This document shows positions 1-12,125 of a stretch of 64,000 bases of DNA, piece after piece. The notes under the pieces were generated by a model that was not told where the DNA came from, ran no database searches, and saw only the letters and a list, made by a program, of their open reading frames with translations. The stretch is from Gnomoniopsis sp. IMI 355080 (taxonomy: Eukaryota; Ascomycota; Sordariomycetes; Diaporthales; Gnomoniaceae), in NCBI GenBank assembly GCA_027946555.1, contig JAPEVC010000145.1:1-64000 (forward strand), given 5' to 3'. Numbering within the stretch: position 1 is the stretch's first letter; every line of letters starts with the position of its first letter. Made by a program: the position numbers and the translations under genes.

Positions 1-1361
1 CCCCAATTACCAGCCCGGAAAAGAAGAACAAAAAAAATTATTAGGAGGAAAGGAGGAAATATCCGATACTCAACTTTGAGATCACTGAAACAAGAGTTCG
101 GAACATAGGGACTATAGCAGTGGCTACCATCTTGGACCCCACCACCCGGCCCTCGGCATATCCACCATTATTTCATCGTCTCCCGAATGCTCAATACAGC
201 AATACACCAACGGCTATCGCGGGAATGGCGAGTCAATAATTGCGGACTCGACTTAGCGATATTTAAGGAATCTGCAAGGACTGCATCACACAGACATTCG
301 ATGATGTTTTCAAGTTTTAACGTCCTGGCAATAGTCCCATAGTCCCGATGACGGCTACTTTGCCATTTTGGTTACATCAGCCCTTGCATACGTCCCTCCG
401 CCAAGGCCAATAGTTTGGACGAGACATCACATCAAAGACGTGGCCCACGAAGTTCGACGCGCCGCGTGTCACTACCGAGAACCATGGTGGGCGTTCGGCG
501 CCGGAGCCGGAACCCGGAGTCTGTTTTTCATTTCCCACTAACACCTGTTTGTAGCGGCTGACCGACTGTTCAAATTTGCTACCTTGCCTAGCCTTACTTT
601 AGGCACTCACCTTGGGTCGAATCAGCTTCGCCCACGAGCTCACATGGCTTGTCCCGTGTGAGCGCAACACCCCCCGGGCTGATGGAAGCTTCCAACCCGT
701 CCAGGCCCCAAGTACTACCCTCACGACCCACCCTATCAAAAGTCATCCTCCTGCGTCGTGTGTGTGGTTCAATGGTCGTCTACGCGCCTCACTTCACCTT
801 GTTGAGAATTGAGACCCAGAAAACTCATGGTGTCGAGTCAAACCGCTCGGGCCAAGACCACGGGCAACCCTCCCACAGTGACCATGAGGGCCCACCATTG
901 AAACGACCCCCTTGGGTTTGAACGGCGGCTATATCTCCCCATTCAGGTCCACTTGTACTATACCTGCTTTCTAAGCGCACCATGCACGATACAGCGCTTC
1001 TTGCTAAGCCTGCTAAGCACATGGCCTGGAAAATAATATCAGGTCAAAACCCCCGGAGGCCTATGCCCTTCCCCAGATCATGTGGGTCGTGTGTGTGGCT
1101 CTTAGCTTTCGGCCAAGGAACTACCTACATCAAGCGATGATAGCTGCACCTTGATGAGAGGAGGTCGGTGGGCAAAGCTCGTGAGTTGATAAAAAGATCT
1201 TCGGGTCCCAAACTCACCCGTCTCGCATCGTAAGTACGAGGTCGAGCACCCTTCTCCCATCTCTTCTTCGTCCAACTCCCCTTGTGTTGGTGTCCTTCGT
1301 TTGAAGTCTCTTTGCCCCCTTCTACCGTTCACTTGTCACCACACGTACGCCAACGTACAGG
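1..1361. other. Intergenic, no gene seen
   Basis: I find no convincing reading frame here. The short open frames overlap on both strands, start without context and show no recognisable motif. An A-rich TATA-like stretch near 1188-1196 lies about 170 bases before the phospholipase start and may belong to its promoter. Confidence 0.6.
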
Positions 1362-2202
1362 ATGAAGTGGTTCACGACGCTTGCCGTGGCTCTCCTGCCA
1401 GCCATTACCCTGGCGCGCTTCGTCTCCAAGCGGGACGATGTGACCACTACGGACACGTACTTGTTCGACATATCTCTGGACCAGTTCATCGTATACCGCG
1501 ATGCGGAGGATCCCGCCACTCTTGACTGGGATTCCGATGGATGCACCGACTCTCCAGATAACCCGCTAGGCTTCGACTACGTAAGTTTCCCACAATGCCA
1601 ATGCTCGTTATGATATTGGCGTCTCAGAAACGGTCTCTGATGTTCAGATTGTGCCCGATATAGCAACCAGCATGTTACCGTCATGACTTCGGCTACAACA
1701 ACTATCGCTTGCAAAGCCGCTTCACAAAGGCAGCCAAGGCAGCCATCGATTCGAACTTCCTCGCCGAGTGAGCATCAACCCACCCACACGAGCTGGGTCT
1801 TGGTCCAGCGCCTCATGAACAAGACAGCTGACAGCTTTTCCCAGCCTCAAAACCCAATGTGACGCCGAGTCGTCTATTCTTCGGCCTGCCTGCGATGCCC
1901 TAGCCGAGGTTTACTGTAAGCGTCACCAAGCGACGGATACTCCCGCTCGCCCCATTTGTGTCTAGCGAAGTGAGACATCAGCATGGGAGGGTTCCAAGCC
2001 CATAGCTCCGTTACATGTCTCGAAAATCATCGTCACAAGACAGTTGACTGACAAACAACGTGTAGATGCTGCTGTCAAAGCATTTGGTGGACAAGACGCC
2101 ACGAAGCGGGACGATGAAGACGCGGTCGCCGAGTACGAGGCCAAGCTGGCCACGTACAATGCAATTATTGAGGACTTGAAGTCCCAGGGCCTGGTAGAGT
2201 AG
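1362..2202 (+). CDS. Secreted fungal (prokaryotic-type, group XIV-like) phospholipase A2
   Basis: Predicted to hydrolyse the sn-2 ester of phospholipids outside the cell. Four exons join in frame: 1362-1580, 1664-1767, 1845-1915 and 2066-2202, giving 176 residues. Residues 1-19 form a signal peptide (basic start, hydrophobic core, ending ITLA). A lysine-arginine pair follows, which could be a Kex2 site. The family signature is split by the first intron: DSDGC in exon 1, then CYRHDFGYNNYR at the start of exon 2, with the His-Asp pair near residues 80-81. Four cysteines (DGC, PAC, QCD, PAC) fit the two disulfides of this family. The product ends in a hydrophilic, acidic tail of about 35 residues after AVKAFGG. 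All three introns have GT donors and AG acceptors (83, 77 and 150 bases). Family assignment is strong; substrate and biological role are inferred. Confidence 0.87.
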
Positions 2203-2907
2203 GTGTGTGGGAAGGCCAGTCTGTTGAAAAGTCAGCTCACAGAGGTCATTGAACACGAATATGCCACTAAGGGGGATGGTATTCGTGCGCGGCCAACAAG
2301 GGCAACAACTCGTCCGCCTAATGGCAGGCCATCATCGGTGGCAGTTATTCATATTACCTAGGAACCCTTCTCATGACCTTGGCAAAGTGCTGTAAATATG
2401 AAGCCCAGTCATAATGCCTATTACTTATTTCCAAAGCACACGATAGCCGTTTGCGTATATAATGCGGGCGTGTTCTTCAGCTGCATTCCCGGCCTTGTGC
2501 CACTGTTTGGGGTGGGGTTTGGTATCTCGTAGAGCCACATACTCTGTAATCGCTTCGAATCATGAATCAATAATGGATAACGTCGATAGAGAAGTCGGTT
2601 GTGTTCCAATGTCCCGATAGGGGCTAGATATCGATTCCAATCTTTGACATCCATCAGTCATATTGTCGTTGTGAACTGGTGTGTTGTTGCAAGGCGGGGC
2701 TGCAATGCCGGAATGGCCATCCCGACTAGAACGGTATCATGCTTTCTATCTACCCGTAGGGATATAGCCAAGATGCCGCCGCTCCAAGGTTACATCCTTA
2801 TCCGGCTCTTCTCCATATATCCAACCTTTTTGGAAATATTATAGATAGTATGTTAGATCAGCCCCTCTTCCTCACAGTATTTGAAATATTCATTACCAGC
2901 GCTCAAA
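2203..2907. other. Intergenic, no gene seen
   Basis: This holds the 3' flank of the phospholipase gene and the 5' flank of the amidase. It is moderately AT-rich, with no supported coding frame. A TATA-like run (ccatatat, near 2813) lies about 95 bases before the amidase start. Confidence 0.55.
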
Positions 2908-4764
2908 ATGTCGCAGAAGGCTCAAGATGGAGAGAGGTGAGGACATCATATCCACGGATGATCAGGGACAACAGACTAAAATATTCTTGTTTAGCACCAT
3001 CGCTCAAAAAGACTTACAACGAGTAGCAGACTCACTGGGATTCCAGTTGCAGCCAAAGGATGAAGCGGATTATCTGGCTCTGCTGCGATCCGCCGTCTCA
3101 GCGGTAGAGACGGTGGACAAAATGCCAGCGTACAAGGACCCACGCCTCTCATGGGATGATAAAACAAACATACGATCTTACACAGAGCCCAAAGAGACCG
3201 AAAACCCTCTCAATGGATGGAGCCACAGAGTAAGACAGACGTCCCGCTCCGCCCCTCCCACATAGGAATGAGGCTTGCAGCCGCCTGCTGACCTCATTGC
3301 CAACTGATCTAGACCACTATCAAGCCAACGGCCACCGGCCTGCTCTCCGGCAAGACCATTGCCATCAAAGACAATGTCTCGGTCGCAGGGCTGCCCCTCA
3401 CAGGCGGTACACAGCCCTTCCACCTGAGCAAAGACACCCCGTACCCCATCTCCACCTTCGACGCACCCGTCGTGTCGAGGGTCCTCGAGGCAGGCGCAAC
3501 AATCATGGGCATGTCCACATGCGAGAACTACTGCATGTCCGCCCTCAGCTTCACTTCTGCCATAGGACCCGTCGACAACCCCTGGCGCAAGGGCTACGAT
3601 TGTGGTGGGAGCAGCTCGGGGAGTGCGGCGCTCGTGGCCATCAACAGCGTGCGCAAGCGCAAGTCGTCGCAAGTGGCAGCAGCGACCGACGCCGACGGCC
3701 TCGGCGAAGGCGTCGACCTGGCCCTCGGCGCAGACCAAGGCGGTAGCATCCGCATGCCCGCGGCCTTCTCGGGGATCTACGGTCTCAAGCCCACGCACGG
3801 CCTCGTGCCGTACACGGGCCTCACGGCGCTGCACCCGGCCATTGACCACTGCGGACCCATGGCGGGCTCACTCCGCGACACGGCGCTGCTGCTCACAGTG
3901 CTCGCCGGCTACGACGGCTTTGACCCGCGGATGACGCCCGAGACCCCCTTGCGCGCGAACGTGCCGGCATATCACGAGCTGTTGGACAAGGCGATTGATG
4001 TGCGCAAGGCAAAGGGGGAGTGGAGCGCCACAGCAGCGGCGAAGGGCTTACGTGTCGGAATCATCAAAGAGGCATGGACGGCGCCGCAACTTACTGAGGA
4101 GGTCGCCGGCGTGGTGAAGAAAGCGGCCGAACGTTTCGCCTCCCTCGGTGCGGTGGTGGAGGAGGTCAGCATCCCGCTTCACGCGCTTGGATCCTCCATC
4201 TTCACGGCCGTGACAAGACCTGACATGGCAAATGTGTTTATCTACGGCAAGCCGCCCGACCTGCTCAGCTGGCCCCTCGCAAACCTCGATCCGCCACCGC
4301 CTGATGCGCAGTGGTACGAGACGATGAACAAGTCCGCGCCGACCGTCGTCAACAAGCTGCTCAGCGGTACGTTCCTCGACTCGGACCGAGGCCGATTCCC
4401 GCTCGCGACTCGCGCAAAGGCCGTCACACATGCCCATGAGCTGCGTGCCGCGTACGATGCCGCGCTGGACAAGTATGATGTGCTGATCACGCCGGCCAAT
4501 CCTACGGTGGCACCGAAACATCCGAGCCCGGAGCTGAGTGTATTGGAAAAGCATGATATTGCGCTTGGGAATACATGGAACACGTGCCCTTTCAATTTGA
4601 CTGGCCATCCGGGCTTAGTGCTCCCTGTAGGCTGGGGCAAGACAGAGGATGGAGAGGGTAAGCTTCCTGTTGGCATGCAGCTTGTTGCGAAGAGATGGAA
4701 TGAGGAGACATTGTTCTTTGCGGCAGCTGCTTGGGAGGCTGGCGGGCTAGGCCTACAGGATTGA
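2908..4764 (+). CDS. Amidase-signature family amidohydrolase
   Basis: Hydrolyses a carboxamide to acid and ammonia; the substrate cannot be told from sequence. Exons 2908-2936, 2995-3229 and 3313-4764 join in frame to 571 residues. The introns are 58 and 83 bases. The Ser-cisSer-Lys triad of the family is visible: Lys in AIKDN (near residue 107), cis-Ser in CGGSSSGSAA (near 187) and the nucleophile in GADQGGSIR (near 230). The short first coding exon (MSQKAQDGE) was chosen because its donor and the TTTAG acceptor restore the frame of the conserved N-terminal helix (TIAQKDLQRVADSLG). No signal peptide is seen, so it is probably cytosolic. Between the cis-Ser loop and the nucleophile loop is an extra basic and Ala/Asp-rich segment of about 25 residues (near 197-221), longer than the usual spacing. 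It is closer to bacterial-type amidases than to a clear AmdS acetamidase. Confidence 0.88.
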
Positions 4765-5849
4765 TTACATAGAAGCCCGCACATGCGATGCCCGGATTCG
4801 GAATTCCCGACATTCGGGTTCGTCGTGAATCGCGGATTGAAGGCATCGGTACATGCTTAGCTCTAAACACTGCGCAGAGTCTTGAACATTATCGTAGATA
4901 GGAACCAAGAGAAGCCCTGTGACATGCCCCTCCTTCGTGCAGCAAAAGTTTTGCCGTGCCGTGCCTGTGAAACACTCCCACATGCAGTGTCACCGCCACC
5001 AAGTCCACCATACACGGCAACTTCCGTAGCAAGCCTCGAGTAGGATCGTATCCTGTGGGGCGATCATTGCAAGATGTCAATATGTAAGAGGTTGCGTGGG
5101 TTGTCCAGTTTCCTATTCCCACCACACACTCGGGGGGCAAGATGCTTGCTGACAATAGTCTCCTATCGACGTCACGACGTCGCCAGCCTTGTTGATTGTT
5201 GTAGCATGTTACCATGATGATCTTTGATAAGTCGTGCCCATTTCAGTTAAGTGTAATGCATATTGAGTCATTTGATTACACATGCCTCAAATTAAGGCGG
5301 CCGGTTTGTTCTTTGCAATGGCCTTCGGTCTAGCTGATTGGCTTCAAGTTTTCGCAGCCTGCCTAATAAGTACTCGTGGTCAAAATTACTTGTGTGATTG
5401 TGTCAGCTACAAGACAGGTCAAAGACTCTGAAGGACTTGCCATACCTAGCCTCATGCATATACAGGTGCATGTTTGAGTACGACCATGATCCATTTCCGG
5501 CAAATTTCGCAATGGAATATCTTGTTCTTTTACATAGAGGTGCCAGAGATGCATAACACGCTACGTCGCGATGGGGTGCTTAAGCCCGAAGTTGAACATA
5601 TTCCAATGAACCCGAACCGGATTCCACTGATTTAGTTGGCTGGAGACGATCGCAAGAGCCGATTGGCACAAGGCAGGCTAGTATTGATGTGGGTATATGT
5701 TGAGAAACAGTTCCTACGTAAGACCGCCTAAATATATAATAGCCGATGTATGTCGTGAATGTCGAGTGATCATTCTAGACCTTGATTCAAATTCAGACCC
5801 CATTATACCTCGAAAACTGTGACAGGAAGTCTTCAAGAAAGCAGACAGC
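4765..5849. other. Intergenic, no gene seen
   Basis: Non-coding by eye. An AT-rich TATA-like tract (aatatataatag, near 5731-5742) sits about 110 bases upstream of the P450 start and is the best promoter candidate. Confidence 0.5.
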
Positions 5850-7645
5850 ATGTCGTATCTCTTGGTCTGTGTGGTGATTTTTGCTATCATCACCGTTTTC
5901 AAGCTACGAGATGTAGGCAAGCGTCCAAAGGGACTGCCTCCGGGTCCTCCTACACTGCCTCTGATAGGCAATCTCCATCAGATGCCGTCGAAGGACCCGC
6001 ACCATCAGTTCAAGAAATGGGCGGAAGAATACGGGTAGGACAATACCCAACATTAAGCGAATGTATAATGTACTAAATACTTCCTTTGCCAGACCAGTTT
6101 ACTCCCTGATACTTGGCACGAAGGTTACGATAGTGCTCTCTTCCGACCAAGCCGTGAAAGACTTGATGGACAAGCGCAGCAACATCTACTCTGACAGGCC
6201 CGACATGTACCTGTTACAGGTAATCGGGGGTGGAAACCGATTTGTTTCCATGGTGAGATTGAATTGCTTCGACCTTGAAGCTGTCATTTGCGCATCTCTC
6301 TGATCAAATATAGCCATATGGGGATACATGGCGATCGATCCGAAAGCTCTGTCATACACCTCTGAATATCAACACCGCAAAGGTCTACGTCCCGTACCAA
6401 GATCTGGAAAGCAAGATGTTACTCGACAGTATTCTAGGCGAACCTCAGCTCTGGATCGAGCATATCAAGCGGTACTCTCACTCCATCATGACACAAATGC
6501 TTTTCAGCTTCCGCACGACCAGCATGGACGATCCAAAGCGCAGTGCGCTGTATGAAAACGTAGAAAGTATGAGCAAGGTCGTTGGCTCAACAAACGGAGC
6601 TCTTTTAGAAGTCTATCCGCTGACAAGGTGTTTGCCGGACTTTATGCTGCCGGAAAGAAGGCTTGCAAAGAAGCTGCATAAGAAGGAACGGTCTCTAAAT
6701 ATGGGATTGTGGTCAGATGCGAAGCGCGCCGTGTTAGAGGGGACGTCAAAGGTAAGTCACAGGTCCAATCTCCCTTGGCTGTATCATGAGAGAAGAAATG
6801 AGCTTCGAAACCTGACTGCCGACCAGCCATGCTTCAGTGATGATTTGCTCCAAAGCCAAAAGACGTTCGGAATCTCAGAAGAAATCTGTGTATGGACCGT
6901 AGCCGCGTTGCTCGAGGCGGGCTCCGACACATCAGCCAATACCCTCGTGGGCTTCATGCAGGCGATGGTCCTGTTTCCATCAGTACAGAAGCAAGCTCAA
7001 GCAGAACTCGATCGCGTGTGTGGCGATGCAAGACTCCCGACGATGGAAGATATGGACAATCTGCCCTATATCCGCGCATGTGTCAAAGAGTCACTCCGCT
7101 GGATGCCAACTGTCATCCTAGGGATCCCGCACAAAGTCATTCAGGACGACGAATACATGGGCTATCGCATTCCAGCAGGGGCCAGCGTAGTATGTAACGT
7201 TTGGGCCATTCATATGGACGAGAAACGCCATCCGCACCCCAAGGAATTTGATCCTTCGCGATATGTCGATGACCATAAGACGTCCTACGAGTCGGCCATG
7301 TCTGCGGATCCAAGTAAAAGGGACCAATTCGTCTTCGGGGCGGGCAGGCGTGTGTGTCAGGGTATGCACGTCGCCGACCGCACACTTCTCTTGGCCATGT
7401 CAAGACTGCTTTGGGCCTTCAACATTGACAAGGCGCTGGATGATAAGGGAAGAGAGGTTTTGCCTGACCCAGAAAACCTTACACAGGGGCTCATTGTGCA
7501 TCCGGAGCCATTTCCCGCGAGAATTACGCCGAGGAGCGAGAAACATGCCATTCTGTTGAAACAAGATTGGGAAGCTTGTCAACAGCTGCTGGACAATGGA
7601 AAACAATGGATTCATGTTCCAGAAGGACTTGGGTCTAAGAACTGA
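5850..7645 (+). CDS. Cytochrome P450 monooxygenase (microsomal type)
   Basis: Haem-thiolate monooxygenase, expected to be anchored in the ER membrane by its N-terminal hydrophobic helix (residues 2-18), followed by the proline-rich hinge LPPGPPTLPLIG. Exons 5850-6034, 6093-6252, 6314-6751 and 6827-7645 give 533 residues. Motifs: I-helix oxygen-binding AGSDTS (near 291), ExxR as ESLR (near 348), FDPSRY, and the haem-binding loop FGAGRRVCQG (near 430-439), whose Cys is the haem ligand. The third intron (6752-6826, 75 bases) has no stop and keeps the frame, so a simple reading would wrongly keep 25 extra residues. GTAAGT at its start and the family alignment argue for removal. The substrate is unknown. 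Neighbouring genes (amidase, hexokinase) do not show a biosynthetic cluster. Confidence 0.92.
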
Positions 7646-8563
7646 GTTTCTGGATTTTCGGATCGGCCACAGCAGATCAAATAGTCCACCGCACAGCTGG
7701 TTTTGGAAATTCTCTCTCTTTCTCTTTCTCTCTCTCTCACTCACTCACTCACACACACCCACACCAAATCTCTTTCCCTTTTCTTCCCTTTTTGCTTTTT
7801 GGCAGAGGAGTGGATGTTCGTAGCGGGAGCCACATACCTATCTAATATGCAATGACAGAAGGCGCTCTTGTCGTTGCGGGTGATGGGAGTGGACTGGGTA
7901 AGAGAAGTGTTCCCGCTTTCTTTCAAGCCGCGAAATCAGGTTACGGGACACAGTATGCAAACTTTCAACAAAAACATGTTGCCTATTACCAAGGTACGGC
8001 GTCGCGACGTTTTTCACTCCACTCAGCTCGCTCAGCCCCGAACTCCGCCCAATGGATAGGCGGTACACAATAGGGTTTGCAATATTTCTATGCAGGAAGA
8101 TTCTAGGCTTATCTCCGTCGAAATGTGACTTGTCGGCAAAGCTTTGGATGTTTGCGGAGCAAACGCACCGTTGTCATCCTTGTTCTATATTTGTTCTACC
8201 CGCCATAGCGGATCCAGTGACATAGCATGCCAGCACGGACCGGTCCGCAAGGACATTTCCAACTTCCCGGTCAACTTAATGCTGACGTCAATGTCAATTT
8301 GGCTTTTGTCGAGACAGCAAAGCAGGCTGTATGGAACATGCAATAAAGGCGGTCATGGTTGATAGCATAATAGAAATTGGTGTGTACAAAAAGCCAGCCG
8401 GATATCCAATAACAGGATTCAGACATGATGCTATGTTTGTGATGCTACATGTCCTACTACATACCTATCTACCAAACATCAATACCTGCAGTACGGAACT
8501 CACCAAAAGAAAACTTGCGGACCATCGCCAGTCGCTCACGGTGTAATTCACACATACGCAAAA
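7646..8563. other. Intergenic with a CT/CA-rich tract
   Basis: 3' flank of the P450 gene and 5' flank of hexokinase. Apart from the pyrimidine microsatellite near 7710-7775, no feature or coding frame is supported. Confidence 0.55.
7710..7775. repeat. Pyrimidine-rich microsatellite, (TC)n/(CTTT)n grading into (ACTC)n/(CA)n
   Basis: The plus strand is almost pure pyrimidine (runs of tctc and tttc), then turns into repeated actc and acac units. It starts about 65 bases after the P450 stop codon, so it probably lies in or just beyond that gene's 3' untranslated region. Confidence 0.85.
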
Positions 8564-10270
8564 ATGGGTGCTCACGAACCGATGCAAGGCTCTGGAGGTC
8601 CTTTTCTACCTCTCCTCGAGACTGACAATGGTCATGGAGTATCTGCTCATGATGAGCAAGACCAAAGGGAAACGGAAGTCCAGCTACCGCAGGAGTTGAA
8701 AGAAGAACTAGCCAGGATAACGAGCGAGTTTACCGTGGATACCAGCAAGCTCAAAGACATTGTCAAGCACTTTGGGGAGGAGCTCGACCATGGGTTGAAG
8801 AAGACGCATCAGAACATTGTATGTTGGACCCCCACGTTGTGGCAAAAGCTCCCGACTAACGCTAATTTAGGCCATGTACCCAACCTGGGTTTTCGGCCTA
8901 CCGGATGGTAAAGAACAGGGACAGTACCTTACGATCGACTTGGGAGGGACGAACCTGCGGGTTTGCTGGATCACGTTGAAGGGCCAGCACCAAGAGACAG
9001 AAATTGAGCAAGACACGTACAAGCTCCCGGAACACGTCAAGAGCGGTAATGCTGATGAGCTGTGGGATTTAATCGCAGAGTGTCTAGACAATTTCATGCA
9101 GAAACATGAGTTGAAAGGCACAGAAGAAGATCCGTGAGTGCAAGGGAACGCCCAAGAACCTGAGTGAGCCTCTTTGACTGACTGCCTGACTTAGACTCCC
9201 TCTGGGCTTCACTTTCTCGTACCCCGTTCAGCAAGATTCAGTGGACCGCGGCTGTCTCGTAACCTGGACTAAAGGTTTCGATATCAAAGGTGTGGAGGGT
9301 AAGGACGTCGTGCTTCAATTGAGTGAAGCAATCAGCAAGCGTGTAAGAATGACTCTATCCATCAAAAATCATTTGTGCCTACGGATGAAGCTGACTGAGC
9401 CAGAAACTGCCCGTGAGAATTGTCGCTCTCGTCAACGACACTGTCGGCGCAATGGTTGCGTCAGCATATAACGATCCAGAGACAATGATCGGAGCCATCT
9501 TTGGCACAGGGTGCAACGCCGCATATGTCGAGAATGTTGGCTCAATACCCAAGATCGCTGGCTGTGGGCTTCTATCCGGTACCCCCATGGCGATCAACTG
9601 CGAGTATGGCGCCTTCGACAACTCTCACCAGGTCCTTCCACGAACAAAATACGATATAGAGGTTGACAGAGAATCGCCAAAGCCCGGTGAGCAGGCTTTC
9701 GAGAAGATGAGCGCGGGCTTGTACCTAGGCGAGATATTCAGGCTAGTCATTGTCGATCTCTACGAGCGTGGCGTTATTTTCAAGGGACACGACCTGAAGA
9801 AACTGACAGACCAGCCCTACGCGCTGGATACCGGGTTCCTGTCCGGTCTCGAGAATGATTCATTGGAAGACAGGCAGAAGCTGTATGAGTCTGTCCTGGG
9901 CTTTGTGCCCTCGCCAGAAGAACTCGAGCTATCCCGCCTGCTCGCTGAGACGATTGCAACTCGTGGCTCCAGATTGTCCGCATGCGGCATCGCAGCAATC
10001 TGCATAAAGAAGGGCATGAAGGCTGGTAATGTGGCTGCGGATGGATCGGTCGCCAACAAGCATCCTCGATTCAAGGCAAGGTGGAAGAAGGCGCTGGGGG
10101 AAGTCCTCGAGTGGCCCACTGAACGTGAGGAGGATCCCATCAATCTTACTAGCGCGGAAGATGGGAGCGGAGTCGGAGCAGCTATCATCTGCGCCATGAC
10201 CCTGAAGAATATAAGAGAAGGCAGGTTTATGGGTGTTAGCGATGGCGGCGAGTTCACAGACAAGAGATGA
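8564..10270 (+). CDS. Hexokinase
   Basis: Phosphorylates glucose and other hexoses with ATP, the entry step of glycolysis; cytosolic. Exons 8564-8818, 8871-9133, 9195-9342 and 9404-10270 join in frame to 510 residues, close to the usual size for fungal hexokinases. The introns (52, 61 and 61 bases) have canonical ends. Motifs: phosphate-1 loop LTIDLGGTNLRVC (near 105), sugar-binding LGFTFSYPVQQ and WTKGFDIKGVEG, catalytic-region LVNDTVGAM, GTGCNAAYVE (near 256), and C-terminal GSGVGAAIICA (adenosine loop). Retention of the hexokinase-type loops makes a catalytically active enzyme likely. Assignment to hexokinase rather than glucokinase rests on GTGCNAAY and FDIKGVEG and is probable, not certain. 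It has no functional link to its neighbours. Confidence 0.92.
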
Positions 10271-10935
10271 TAACTATTGCATCACTCCAGGCGGATGGAT
10301 GATGATCGTTGAGAGGGACTTGTTCAAGCCTTGGGCTTGTCACTGAAGATTGATACTCAAAGCGAAAGCAGTTGTCGAGCGGTTATACATAGAGGTTACT
10401 CTATAGAATATCATTTTAAGGAGCGGAATAGGGCAAAGACCGCAAGTGTTGCCATGTCAAATCAGATATCGTCGGCTTCGGATCCGGAGCGGAAGCTAGA
10501 CGAATGGATTCTAGTACAGTCTGCGCTGGGATCAAAGTATACCCCTGCGTGGTAAGCGGATCTCCAAAGTGACACATCTAATTCTCGGAAGATCATGTTC
10601 TTCCTTGCAGCCACCCAAAGTTGCCAAGCAATAGGATCTCTAATCGAGACTTTGGAGCCGATTAGCTAAGCTTCAACAAGAACGGTGGGTCCATGACGTG
10701 GTGACGGATTGTGGAAGCTCAAGGAGGTTTGTAAAATCTCCGTCACTGTTGCAACATATCCAAAAGGAAGATTCCAGAGAATATCCGGAAACGGCGGAAA
10801 CGGGACTTAAAAACCTTGCCTTGTTTATATACCTGCGTGGCAATTCTAAACAGTTCCAGTGAACCCAAACGAACCAATTTTAGCGATATCACCTTTTAGA
10901 CTATTTTTATATTCGCTTCGCCGCCTGTCGTTTAC
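10271..10935. other. Intergenic with probable promoter of the downstream oxidoreductase
   Basis: No coding frame is supported. A TATA-like ttgtttatata at about 10821-10831 lies about 105 bases before the next start codon and is its likely core promoter. Confidence 0.5.
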
Positions 10936-12125
10936 ATGCCCAGACCTACTTTCCAAATGGCGCCCTCTTCTATGAAGCAATGGACAATTACTGGCACTGA
11001 GAAAGGCTTCGACGGCCTCGAGTACGGTGATGTGCCAGTCCCCAAAGTTGGCGAGAATGAAGTTCTCGTCAAGATTAATGGCGCTTCGCTCAACTACCGA
11101 GACCTCATTATACCCAAGGTGGGTGGTACATAGCAGACTGAGAACACAAGGACTTGCTGACACCATGGAAGGGACTGTACCCATTCCCGACCAAGTTCCC
11201 TGTTGCAGCTGGCTCAGATGGCTCAGGTGAAGTAGTCGAAGTTGGCTCGAAAGTTACACGGTTTCAAAAGGGTGACAAGGTACGTACAGTAGATGTGGAA
11301 GGGCCTAGAGTCGCAGGGTCCCCGAAAACTCATGCTAATCAAGAAATTCTACGGCAGGTGGTGACCTTGTTCAACCAAGGACATCTAGTCGGCGCTGTGG
11401 ACATTCCCGCGACCACGACGGGCCTGGGCGGTGTCATTGACGGAACCCTTCGTCAGTATGGAGTATTTTCAGAGACCGGCCTTTCAAAGGCACCTTCAAA
11501 CCTGGACGCCACGGAGGCAGCGACCCTAACCTGTGCCGGTCTGACCGCGTGGAATGCGCTCTACGGCCTGAAGCGCCTCATGCCGGGCGAGTGGGTTCTA
11601 GTTCAGGGTACTGGAGGTGTGAGCATCTTTGGTCTACAGTTCGCCAAGGCCGCTGGTGCCAAGGTTATTGCAACGACTAGTTCCGCCGATAAGGCAGAGA
11701 CGCTCAAGAAGCTCGGTGCTGATCATGTTATCAACTACAAGGAGGACACCGAGTGGGGTACGACCGCAAAGAAGTTGACTCCGGGTGGGGCCGGAGTGGA
11801 CCATATCCTCGAGGTTGGCGGCGCTGGCACACTGGAACAGAGCTGCGCGGCCATCAAGTTCGAAGGCATCATCTCAATCATCGGGTTCTTGGGCGGCGTT
11901 GAGTCCAAGGTCTCCGCTCTTGGCGCACTTATGCACCTTTGCACATTCCGAGGTGTGTACGTTGGGCCCCGGCAGCAGTTGGAGGAAATGATTCGGTGTG
12001 TCGAGGCGAATGACATTCATCCCGTCTTGGACTCGAAGATTTTCTCCCTGGAGGAAGCGAAAGAGGCCTACCAATACATGTGGGACAAGAAGCATTTCGG
12101 CAAGGTGGCTATCAAGATCGAATAA
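10936..12125 (+). CDS. MDR-superfamily zinc-free oxidoreductase (quinone oxidoreductase/alcohol dehydrogenase-like)
   Basis: NAD(P)H-dependent oxidoreductase of the medium-chain dehydrogenase superfamily; the substrate is unknown. Exons 10936-11118, 11172-11279 and 11358-12125 give 352 residues. The N-terminal GroES-like domain contains NGASLNYRDLIIPKG and FPVAAGSDGSGEVVEVG. The usual Gly-His-Glu zinc motif is replaced by GSDGSG, so the catalytic zinc site is absent. The Rossmann domain starts at VLVQGTGGVSIFGLQFAKA. The second intron (11280-11357, 78 bases) carries no stop and is a multiple of three. It was removed because it has a GTACGT donor and CAG acceptor, and because GDKVVTLFNQG is then continuous as expected for the family. 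Alternative starts exist at residues 8 and 13. The first ATG is used because it is in frame and no motif decides. Confidence 0.87.

Noticed and set aside
3178..3849. 223-codon minus-strand open frame
   Set aside because: Antisense shadow of the amidase exon, which has clear catalytic motifs; high G+C codon bias keeps the other strand open.
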